The notes beneath the pieces are model-generated. The model searched no databases and was not told the DNA's origin. It saw only the letters and a program-made list of their open reading frames with translations. A stretch of 64,000 nt of DNA, taken from Pseudozyma flocculosa PF-1 (lineage: Eukaryota; Basidiomycota; Ustilaginomycetes; Ustilaginales; Ustilaginaceae). The stretch is taken from positions 115,596 to 179,595 of the forward strand of contig NW_006920877.1 of assembly GCF_000417875.1 (NCBI RefSeq), in the 5' to 3' direction. A program made the position numbers and the translations under genes. Within the stretch, counting starts at the first letter, position 1. The number at the start of each line of letters is the position of its first letter. This document shows positions 54,490-64,000 of this stretch, in pieces.

Positions 54490-57400
54490 CTAGCGCACCT
54501 CAAAGTCGCCAAAGATGTGGTAGACGTCTTGCCAGTCGGCCTGCTCTCCGCTGCGCTTCTTGCGGCCCACGTCGAGCCGCTCGGCCCAGTAGGCCGTAGG
54601 CTCGGTGCCCGTTGTGCCCGGCAGCGGCTGCCAGAGCGTGTCGTTGGTGTCGCCATCGACCGTCTTGGTGAACCAGCGCGGCTTGTGCGGCGGCAGCTCG
54701 CCCGTCTCGCGCTTCTTGCGCGTCTCGCGCTGGAAGTTTTCCAGGTTCTGCTTGAGCTCGTTGGCCTGATCAAACTTGCCCTGCTCAAACGCCGACAGGT
54801 CCGGGCGCAGCCGGCAGTCGGTGGGCGCCAGCCACGGGCGCAGATCCGGTGGGCACGAGTTGAGCGTGATGGCGAAGCTGTCGATGGGGTTAGTCGGCGG
54901 GAAAGGGCAGGCACGCAGGCAGGCAGGCAAGGCGAGGAAGCAACTCTGATCAGCTCGATCGGCCACGACTGCCGCTAGGGATCGCGTCTTGCCACCACTC
55001 ACGGGGTCAGGTTGAAGGGCGTGGCAGGCTTGACGCTGTTGCGCCACAGCAGCAAGTACTCGGCTGTGGGCTGGGCGGTAGCAATCTCGTCGTGCGGCGC
55101 CGAGACCTGCTGGTCCGGGTGGAGGTCGCCCGAACCGGCGCCCACCTTGCGAGCCACGAGCTGGCTGTTCCAGCGGCCGGCAATGTCCCACGCCAGGTTG
55201 CCGTGCTTGTCGTAGACTGAACCGCGGATCTCGAAAGCGTCCTTGCCCCGCCAGCCGCGCGGCTTGAAGGTGAGGATGCACTTGTCGCCGGTGGCGTGGT
55301 TGGTCACCTCCATGTCGCCGAAGTGGTCGATGGTGGGCGACCCGACGATGAAGCCGCTGACCGACGTCGTCACCTTGTTCCACGAGTAGTGCTCGACGAC
55401 GAGGTCCGCGTCGGGCTTGGCGCCCTTGGGCTGCAGCAGCTCGCGCTCGCTGTCGACCCAGGCGCGCGGCACCTTGAGGTTAACGTGGGCCACGCCCGTT
55501 GGCCGGATCTCAAACGTGCGCCCGAGGAACTTGGACTTGGCATCGACGCAGCCCTTGTACTCCCACGACGGCGACTCGGCGAAGCACGCCGAGATCGGCG
55601 GGTGGTGGCTGACCTGCTCGCTGACGTAGCGAAACTTCTTGTCGAGACGAGCGTACTCGAACGTCTCGCCCAGCAGCGGGTTGAAGGGCTTGGCGATCCG
55701 CCCGATGGTGCTCGAGTAGTTGCTCATGGCAAACGCCGCCACAAACGCGATACGCTTGGTGCTGTCCTCCTGCATCGCCGCCGCGTCGAGGCACTCGGAA
55801 AACTCCATGTCCTCGGCCATCCTCTGCAGCATCGACGTCGGCTCGTTGAAGCTGACGGGAAACGAGATCTTGGTCAGGTCCTTGCCGATGTTGTTCTTGA
55901 GGATGGCCCAGAGCGAGACCGAGGGGCGGTCATCCTTGCCGATCGGCATCTCGGAGCGGAGGTGGAGGTAGGGCATGATCGGGTCTTCCTGCACGCGGCC
56001 GGCGTCAAAATGCTCCGGCCAGCCCTCGGTGAGGCTGTGCTGTCGCTCGACGGCCAGCGGCTCCTCGATCTTGAGGCCCGGCAGCTGGCCGGTCTCGACG
56101 GCGTCGAAGAACTCGTCGGCGTCGTCGTCGACGCTGTCGCGGTACGTGGATCCGCTGGCGGTGAGCTCGCCTTCGGTGATCTCGGCAATCGAGCGCTGCT
56201 TGGCCAGGATCGGCGGCGAGGGCGGGTCGCTGAGCCGGAGGTCCGTCGCGGTGCCGGCGCCCTCCTCGCCCAGGCGGCGAGCGGCCAAGGCGGAAGGGGN
56301 NNNNNNNNNNNNNNNNNNNGCGGCGAGCGGCCAAGGCGGAAGGGGGCTGGGCATGCCCGTTGGCGCGGCCCGCGATCGATCCCGACGACAGGGCGGCAGG
56401 AATGCTGGCGGCGGCGGCACCAGCACCAGCCACGGCGGCGGCACCTGCGGGCGTGATGACGGAGCCGGGCGAGGACCCCATCGTCTCGCGGACCTCGCGC
56501 AGCGCCTTGCGCTTGCGGGTGTTGTCGGCGGCGGCCTCCTTGAGCGCGGCCTCCATCTCGGCATGCTGCTGGGCCAGCACCCGCATGTTTTCCTCCCACA
56601 GGTGCTTGACGGTGAGCTCGCGCTCGTAGCGCTTCTGCATGTACGACTCGCGGTCCGACACCATCTGCTGGTACTGCAGCACAAGCTGGTTGGTGCTGCG
56701 CAGCGCCGACGTGAGCGCCGAGTGGATGCTGTCCGACGAGCTGAGGTTCGACGACAGGCTGGCGCGGCTGTTGCGGATCGAGGCCGAGGCCTTGCGCGAC
56801 GAGCTGCTGCTCCGCGTGGCACCGTCGTCGAGCGTCGGGCGGTCGGAGGAGGTGCCGAGCGTGGAAAGAAGCGAGTCGGCCAGCCTCTGGCTCAGCTCGG
56901 CCTGCGTCCGGAGCGACTCGGCCACCAGCTGGAACTCGCCCTCGTGCGGCGCCGCCCCAGACCTGGCGCCGTCCTCGTCGCCCGTCGAGTCCTGGTCGTC
57001 GCGCTCCTCGGTCGAGAACCGGCTGAGCAGGCTCGGGCTCCGGTTGGCCAGCGTCAGGCTGTGCTCGCTCGATGGGCCAGATGAGCTCTGCTGCGTGGAG
57101 GGCATCTTGGCCGAGAGCAGGTTCCGTGGTCCGGCGCCGTTGGACGCCTGCCGGCTCAGAGGCTGGGCGCCGACGAAGCTCGACGCAGACGACGTGAGCG
57201 GCGTCACGCCTGCCACGGGACCGGGCGTGCCCGCGACGGCGCTGGTGCCCGTGGTCGTCAGCGACGACGTCGAGGGCGAGCGGTGGTTGTACATGCCGCC
57301 CTCGGCACGGCTCGGCGTCCGCTCCAGCTCAAAGTACTCCTTGGTCTGCTGGAGCACCTGCACCCAGCGGGCGCGCTCGACCGGGTGGGTGCCGCGGAGA

Positions 57401-58916
57401 TAGAGCTTCGAGGGGCCCTTGCCCGTCTCGCTGATAATCTCGAGCCGGTGCTTGTCGTTGCTGTCGGCGCGGATCTTGGCAAAGCGCATGTTGATGGCGC
57501 CACGCGTCTGCTTGCCCTCGTCGTCCTGCGAGTGGTAGTAGGACAGGATGCCGTTCTCGAGAACAAACCAACGCGTCTTGTAGCCACTGGCGATATTCGT
57601 CCACTTGCCCATGTATCCTTTGAACGACGGGGGCTGTCCGGGGATGCCCTGCGACTGGCGTGCGGCGTCGGCGTTGGTGAGCTGGCGGAGCAGCGCCTTG
57701 ACCTTTTCGTCGCGGGTCATGTCGTTGACGCGCTTGCCGCGCCGATCGCGCGCAAACACGTCGGCGCCCTTGCGGACCGCCGTCTCGATCATGCGCGTGT
57801 GGTTGCGGCGGACGGCCTCGTGGAGGAGCGTCGTGCCGCCCACGCTCTTGGCGTTGAGGTCGATGGCAGAGGATCTCGGCTTGTCCAGCAGCGTGTAGAG
57901 CCTCTGCTCGGCATCGGGCGAGCCCTTTTCGTACGCATCGAGCAGCTCGACGTAGTGGGCGTTGAGCTGGGCTCGCGAGACTGCAGGGCGGTCGGGCAAG
58001 GGCAACAAAGAAGAGGGGTCAGGGTGTCAGGCTCTCGTTCGCCCGGAGTGGATCTCCAGCGCAAGTAGCTGCAGCACGGGCCCTCGCCACGCCGTGTGCG
58101 TACCCTCGACAGCGACAGGCAGTCGAGCCGGCCTCTGACGGATCACTCACCTTGGATCAGCTGCGCCGTCTCGGGCGTCTTGGCCACGTCGAGCGGGTCC
58201 TTGGCCTGGAAGTTGCGCTTCGTGTCGTCGATATCCTCCTGGCGAAGGAGGAGCTCGACGACATCGTCCCGCCCGGCGGCCGAGGCGAGGTGGAGCGCGG
58301 TGTTGCCGTGCTGATTCTCAATGGCGTTGACATTGACGCTCTTGTAGTCGAGGCAGAGCTCGACGACGCTCGTCTCTGCGCACCGCACGGCCAGGTGGAG
58401 CGGACTCGTGTTTTCATAATGCTTTCCGCCCTCGGGCTTGGCGGCGCTCAGGAAAGGATGGAGAGCGGCGCGATCTCCCTTTCTCAGCGCCTCGAGCAGC
58501 TTGACGCTGTAGACGGCGTCGGCGACTGTGGCGGGTCGGTCGGTGGGCAGAGTCGGGAGCGGTGGCACGGGAGGAACGGGCGGCACCGGCGGCACGTGCG
58601 ACGGCGTTCGGGCGAGGTGGGAAAAGTCGGGGCGGTCGTTGTTGTTGCCGAGCGAGAGGCGGCGACCGATGTTGGAGAGCGAGGTTTTGGTGCGCAGCGT
58701 CAGTTTCGAAGTGCGGGAGGACGACGACGACGAGGCAGCGGCGCCGGCGGTGGTGTTGGATCGATCGAGGGGCGAAGGTCGGTAGTCGAGCGAAGTCGTG
58801 GATGCAGACATGGACGAAGGCATGACGCCGAGCGAGGCCGAAGGGTGGTGTTGGCGTTGCCGATAGGGGCGGTCGGCCGAGGCGGTGGCGATGGCGGTCG
58901 GATCGTCGAAGTTCAT
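54490..58916 (-). CDS. Oxysterol-binding protein of Osh1/Swh1 type (ankyrin, PH, FFAT, sterol-binding domain)
   Basis: Three exons on the minus strand: 58916-58151, 57980-55003 (with a 20-N gap) and 54877-54490. After removing the gap and one copy of the 26-bp duplication around it, the frame is continuous and gives about 1,361 residues; as deposited, the gap shifts the frame. Domains in order: disordered N-terminus, ankyrin repeats at about 170-250 and 295-336, PH domain at about 375-472, a perfect FFAT motif EFFDAVE (56094-56114) for binding ER VAP proteins, and a C-terminal lipid-binding domain with the family signature EQVSHHPP. Such proteins exchange sterol and phosphoinositide at ER contacts with Golgi or vacuole. 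The start chosen is the ATG at 58916; another at 58964 would add 16 residues. Confidence 0.92.
56274..56345. other. Assembly gap (20 N) with 26-bp duplicated flanks
   Basis: Ns occupy 56300-56319. The 26 bases before the gap (56274-56299) are repeated exactly after it (56320-56345). Collapsing the two copies and dropping the Ns joins the two OSBP half-frames without a shift. This points to overlapping contig ends that were scaffolded instead of merged. Confidence 0.9.
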
Positions 58917-59405
58917 CGTTTCGGATGGCGGGGTATGACCATGCCGGGTTGTATTTGAACGCAAGCAGACCGACGTCGCACGTCGTGGCGATGTAACGTG
59001 GAGGCAAGCAAGATCGGCAAGAGGTCGAAGTCGAGTCGGCGCAGAGAGTCAGAGAGGGGTAAATCGGACGGAGGTGTCGTCGAGGTCGGGTGCAGAGATG
59101 AGCCAGGAGGAGCGAGGGGAGAGTGGGTGAGGAGGAGTGGGCAGCAGCGAGGGGGGCCAAGGTCGACGATGGCGACGGCGACGGCGACGGAGTGAATTGT
59201 CCGGCAGATGGGTCGTGAGAGGCAGTTGTCCGATGGCGGAAACGGGGGGGGCAAAGTCGAGAGTGGGTTGGGCGTGGGTGGACGTCAGAGTGCGGTCTCA
59301 AAAGGGGGCCAGGCCAGGCTGGCCAGGTTTGGAAATTCGTCCCTGTGCACGGCCCGAGACGCCGACACGGGAGTCGACCCCCCAGCAGGCAGGCCACAGC
59401 CAAAC

Positions 59406-59438
<33 letters not shown>

Positions 59439-61263
59439 CTGCAGCTTGGGCCCCGCCCGGCGCCTGGCCAAACAAGCAAGCTGGTGGGCCCTCTGACCTT
59501 TCCCAGCTTCCTTCTCATCTGCCCTCGATGCCCTGCCACGCCGGGATGGATCCCCTCTAAGGCCTCGTTCTCGCCCGCGCGACGCCTACGCTGTCGCGTT
59601 GAACGTCGAAGCTGGACCATGCGTGCCAAACATGATTTCAGCAGGGCTGAGGTCCTCGGGCGGCTCCACGACGCCGGCTCGGATCCCTCCGACAGACTGC
59701 GCCAGACGAAGACGGAGAGCGGAATCGCCGTCCGGAGCCAGACCGTGGCGGGAGCCCACCCAAATAGATCGAGGCCACTCCGCAACAACAACGACTGCGA
59801 GTCGAAGCCAATGATGTCGCCGTCCAAGAGCCTCCAGCTAGCCAACGCCCGGCAACTCACCTTCAGAATTGGGCAGGCTCATGGCAGCGGCGGCCGGGAT
59901 CGGGTCTGCGGCGGCAGTGCTGTCCGCGCCGTTCATGGCTGATCCGTCGGTCCGATGGTGGGCTTCGTCGCTGCTCGTTGGCGAGTGTCAGATCGAAGCA
60001 GGTGGATCTAGCGTCGAGCCCTGCTTCCCTACTTCAAACAGTGCGTGTCTCCAGGAGCCGCAGTCCGATGCACGGCCGAGATCGGTGTCGGAAGCCTTTG
60101 TTCTGCGATGTCGGGCGCTCGGATCCCTTTTGTGGTGGGGTCGAGCGTCGGTACGGTTCCGGCGGCCACTTGCCAAGCAATCGAAGTCGATTTGCAAAGG
60201 ACGAATCGGGCCGCGCCAAGGTGGCAAGCAGAACCTAGGCGGTCGTGCTGGGCGGTCCGTGGAGATGGGCGTGGATCGCGTCGGTCAGAAGGATTGACGG
60301 AATGGGGCGAGGGATGGGGAATGGGACCGCAGTCGTCTGGCGGGTAGACGTGGTCCGGCAGGATACGCGCGATGGTGTAGGTCGAAGCAAGAGGTAGGAG
60401 CGTGGTCGGGTGGTGAGGATGGAGATGGGCGGGTCGAGGCAGTCGCCAAGCAGGTGGCTTCGCTGATGAAGCGTGGCGGGCTTCATACGGGGGCTGCCGT
60501 CCTCGAGTCTGGGCTGGCCTGCAGGACACGCAGGCAGGCAGGTCGCCCCTCTGTCCGCTCTCACACACACAACGACTCTCGACTCTCTCTCTCGCTTCCC
60601 TCGGCGACGGATGCGCGGAAGATGCGGACAGAGAGGCCGAACCTGCAGCCGTCCTGCCGGGGACGAGTAGTTGGCTAGCTCTGATCTAGCTCTGGCGCGC
60701 TCCGGGCCCTCTGGCCAGCAATGACGCGCGCTTCGAACGCCGCTCGGCCAGGCCTGGCTCTGGCCTGCGTCGCCCGCCTGCCGCGCCGCTTTCAGGCGCT
60801 GACGTCTTGGGCCAAATCCACGCAGCCCGGCCTAGCTTGAGCTCACCGGCGCCGCCCCCGCTTGGTTCATGCTCGCTTCCCTCGCCCATGGACCCTGGCA
60901 TCCCTCGACGCCGCGCTCTTCCTTCTTGACGACCTGGCGCGAGCTCACCTTCTGCCATCGACCACCACCACCACCACCACCATCATGCGCCGTCGCCGGA
61001 GCCTCCTGCCTGTTCGAGCAAAGCGACATGATATGCTCGACCGCAGCAAGACCACTGGTGGACGCGTCAGAGGGCGGGGCGAGGCGGCACGACCATGGGA
61101 ACTTCGGCGCTCATCGAGTTGGCTAGAGAGAGCTCGCTCGACCGACCATTCATCATGACCACAGGCTGGCATGGGCGAACGATGGCCGGACGGACAACCT
61201 TTATTCTCAGTCTCTGGATCTCTTTTCTACGAAACGGCCGGTACGCAAGCTGTGACGACAAGC
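58917..61263. other. Intergenic region between the OSBP and RNase U2 genes
   Basis: About 2.3 kb upstream of OSBP and downstream of the RNase gene. It contains eight GCTG units at 59407-59438, a CCAGG-like tract near 59307-59325 and a CACCAC tract near 60961-60985. ORFs of 110-240 codons are present on both strands but look random. No gene is recognised. Confidence 0.5.
59407..59438. repeat. (GCTG)8 microsatellite
   Basis: Eight perfect tetranucleotide units in the region upstream of the OSBP gene. Confidence 0.93.
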
Positions 61264-61911
<648 letters not shown>

Positions 61912-62046
61912 GGTGGCAAGAGGGATGCAGGAGGGAGTGGGGAGGGCAGAGGGAGCTCGGAGAGGAGAGGAGAGGAGAGGAGTGAAGAGAAGGAGCGTCT
62001 GAGGAATGGAGCATCTACCATGAGAAACGGCGAGGTCATCGCCATC

Positions 62047-62052
62047 TTTATA
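62047..62052 (-). promoter_or_regulatory. Probable TATA box of the RNase U2 gene
   Basis: TATAAA on the minus strand in the context GGTATAAAGATGG, about 136 bases upstream of the RNase start codon. In this GC-rich DNA such a motif stands out, and the distance leaves room for a normal leader. No mapped transcript start supports it. Confidence 0.55.
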
Positions 62053-63311
62053 CCTCCGCATCTGCCTTTCATCGTCGCTACAGTCAGATGTGAAGGGCGT
62101 CGTGGCGGCAAGGCGGCGCAACGAGTCGGCATGGAGCGTCAAGGGTAGAACAGGCAGGCAGAACAGCCGTGCCGCCTGTGGTGGGCGGGAACTTACGTTG
62201 ATTCAAGCGACTAGCTGCGAGCTCGGATAGATGGTCAGGTGTGGAACAATGAGGAGCAGACGAGGAGGAGATCAGACGAGGAGGTAGGGGCCGAGCAGGG
62301 ACACAGCAGCGGACGACGTCGGGGGATCGTGAGCCGCCGTCGAGAGCTTCGATATGCCGGCGGCTCGGACACGTGCGGTCGCCGCAGGTCGTCGACCAGA
62401 GCTCTGGAGCGCCTTGCTTGACGGCATGAGGCGGGGCGGGACCGGCTCACCTCTTCCGTCCGTGGAGAAGCAGGCAGGCAAGGTAGGGGAGGGACGTTGA
62501 TTGCCATCTCGGCAGGCGCAGGCTCTCGCTTCGTCCAGGATCCACTGTACCTACCGTGAGAGGTTCGCTGAGCCAAGGCTTGCTTGCCTGAGCGGGCGAT
62601 GGCAGCCCAGCCTCGAAGAAGGTTGGCTTGCTCGCCTCGTTCCGACTTCGGATAGACGTGTTGGCGCTGGTCAACGTCGTACACGAGTACACACGCCCAC
62701 CGAGGTTGCATCGGCGCACAGGGATCCGTCTATCCATCCGCGGCCTCTCAGTCCCCACTTCGGCCGCCACGCCAACGATAGCGAGGCGTCGTGGGTAGTC
62801 TGCGCACGCACGTTGTACCCGTACCGACAAGCTTCAAGGTCTTCGGTCCATCGACGGCCGTATCGCTTTGGCGAGCCAGCAACGTGTCCTGGCAAGGCGG
62901 TGGGAGGGCGACTACGGGGGCCAGCACGTTGACCCGTCGACCATGAGGGTCGGATCGCACTCGGATCGCTTCCCGAGCGAGCCGGTCCACGGGAGCGGAC
63001 GTCCCAGACCACGGCGAGACGGGGCCAGATCGACGAGCCACAGCTACGCGTGCCAGGCGAAGGGAAGGGGGTCAGTCAAGGCCCACGGACGGACCGACGG
63101 ACGGAGGGACGGCCGGAGCTTTCTCGACGGCGGTCGGCGGCCATGCTGCTGGCGGCTTCTTCTTCTTTCGGAGCGAAACGCCCCGCAGCCTTCTCGAGTC
63201 GAGCTAGCTTCTTCGGCTCGGCCCGGCAGGACCGGCTGCCTGCTGTGGTGGGTGAGAAACGCGCCCGATCTTGGGGCTCTTCCCGTTCCTGGCCAGCAGC
63301 CAATTTTCCGG

Positions 63312-63599
63312 ATGTCAAAAACCGGATCATCAACTGAATCTACGAAGCGGGCCTCTTTGAAAAGCGGTCTTAGAAAACTCAGCGGCGAAGAAGGAAAAGT
63401 TGGATTCTCTGGAAGCAGCCAGGCCATGCTGACACGATCAGCGAAGGGTCATCGCCTCATAAAAAGCGGCGATGCACAAAATGGCAATTTGGCACTCTTG
63501 CGGCAGAGAGGTCGGCTCTTTGGAAAGCTAGCATCCCTCTTTTCGATTGTCAAAAAGCAAAAGAATTTCTGGAGAGTCGCAAACACTCGAGCCTTTTAG
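63312..63599 (+). other. A/T-richer island with a possible 95-residue ORF
   Basis: The plus strand reads from ATG at 63312 to TAG at 63599 as a basic, Lys/Ser/Arg-rich peptide (starts MSKTGSSTEST). Codons such as AAA, TCA, GGA and CTT dominate, unlike the GC-ending codons of the neighbouring genes. The frame stays open upstream to 62868, but that part looks like random GC-rich sequence. I recognise no family. It could be a small lineage-specific gene, an inserted element or a non-coding RNA. Confidence 0.25.
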
Positions 63600-63665
63600 C
63601 GTGTGTGAAGCCTTGCTGCCACCCGATGCTTCGCCCAGGCGCACAACTCGCCGGTTGAGCAGCAG

Positions 63666-63690
63666 CCTGGCCTGGCCTGGCCTGGCCTGG
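63666..63690. repeat. (CCTGG)5 tandem repeat
   Basis: Five perfect copies of CCTGG, the reverse-complement type of the GGCCA arrays seen at 17309 and 40981. Confidence 0.93.
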
Positions 63691-64000
63691 AAGGATGCAG
63701 CTTGACCCCTTCCAACCTCTCCGCTTCCCGGCCTCCCTCTCTCCCTGGCCATGGTGAGGGTCCCCATCCCTATCGGCTGGGCCCGACACCTCCCTCCCCC
63801 CTCGACAAGCTCCAAGGTCGGTGTCCGCGACAGGGTCAGCTCCATCCTCTTTAGCTTGATTCGACCGACGGTGCCGGGTTCAGCGGGTCTCGAACGAGGT
63901 TGCAGAGAGGCCAAGGTCAGTCGAGCCTGTGCGATCTCTCTTTGCGACTTGGACAAAGAGGCCCGGTCGAGGAGCGGCTGGCCGACGTCGTGTGGATGGC

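Larger units (their letters stand above)
61912..64000. other. Right-hand intergenic stretch
   Basis: About 2.1 kb with no conserved gene. The first 150 bases are the promoter and leader of the RNase gene, including GGAGA repeats at about 61958-61981. Further right it contains scattered ORFs, an A/T-richer island at about 63311-63600 and a (CCTGG)5 array at 63666-63690. A gene may begin beyond the window. Confidence 0.5.

Noticed and set aside
55296..56456. 386-codon plus-strand ORF opposite the OSBP gene
   Set aside because: Antisense shadow of the sterol-binding domain; it also runs through the N gap.
63440..63480. C-box/D-box-like words (GCGATGA and CTGA on the minus strand) hinting at a snoRNA
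   Set aside because: The C box deviates from consensus, no terminal stem is visible and the spacing is too short for a guide. Chance is the better explanation.

Overview
The window is nuclear DNA of a basidiomycete fungus, most likely a smut or smut-related yeast (Ustilaginomycotina). It is GC-rich. Genes are long with few, short GT-AG introns (about 85-200 nt), and proteins carry long Ser/Ala/Gly/Pro-rich disordered stretches. A close homolog of ribonuclease U2, an enzyme first described from Ustilago sphaerogena, lies near the right end. The high GC and intron-bearing genes would fit an Anthracocystis/Pseudozyma-like species, but that is a guess. I found 14 protein-coding genes, two intron-containing tRNA genes and one tRNA 3' fragment. 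I saw no transposon, CRISPR array, rRNA or virus.

Layout, left to right: tRNA-Ser(AGA) (318-439, -). A mitochondrial J-domain protein (984-2356, +) converges on the SCY1-like pseudokinase (2468-5586, -). MED14/RGR1 of Mediator (7073-11847, +) converges on a large seven-helix MHYT protein (12552-16085, -). Next comes an 8.9 kb stretch without a recognisable gene (16086-24956). A mitochondrial PPR-like protein (24957-27302, +) is followed by an unusual DUF4112/siderophore-type MFS transporter fusion (28015-31780, +). Two minus-strand metabolic genes follow: a nucleoside hydrolase (32094-33434) and a mitochondrial 2-methylcitrate dehydratase (33940-35921). An ERT1-type gluconeogenesis regulator (37687-40537, -) diverges from a PBS2-type MAP kinase kinase (42202-44604, +). 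PEX16 (44996-46594, -) diverges from ATG13 (47830-52233, +). A small RAMP4/SERP-like ER protein (52820-53458, +), tRNA-Arg(ACG) (53864-53971, -), an Osh1/Swh1-type oxysterol-binding protein (54490-58916, -) and the RNase U2 homolog (61264-61911, -) complete the list.

Most genes are conserved housekeeping or signalling genes with no operon-like logic: transcription (MED14), secretory traffic (SCY1, RAMP4, OSBP), organelles (J-protein, PPR, PEX16), stress (PBS2) and autophagy (ATG13). A loose metabolic theme runs through 32-46 kb: nucleoside salvage, propionyl-CoA breakdown, a non-fermentable-carbon regulator and peroxisome biogenesis.

Main points for a second look: the DUF4112-MFS fusion; the complete RNase U2 homolog; a pure (CTG)31 tract inside a PBS2 intron; a 20-N gap in the OSBP gene flanked by a 26-bp duplication, which looks like an assembly artefact because collapsing it restores a single frame; a 17-copy AGGGC array directly upstream of the SCY1 start; the gene-poor 8.9 kb block; and an A/T-richer island with its own small ORF near 63.3-63.6 kb. 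Exon boundaries were placed by eye from GT-AG signals, reading phase and family conservation; no transcript data were available.
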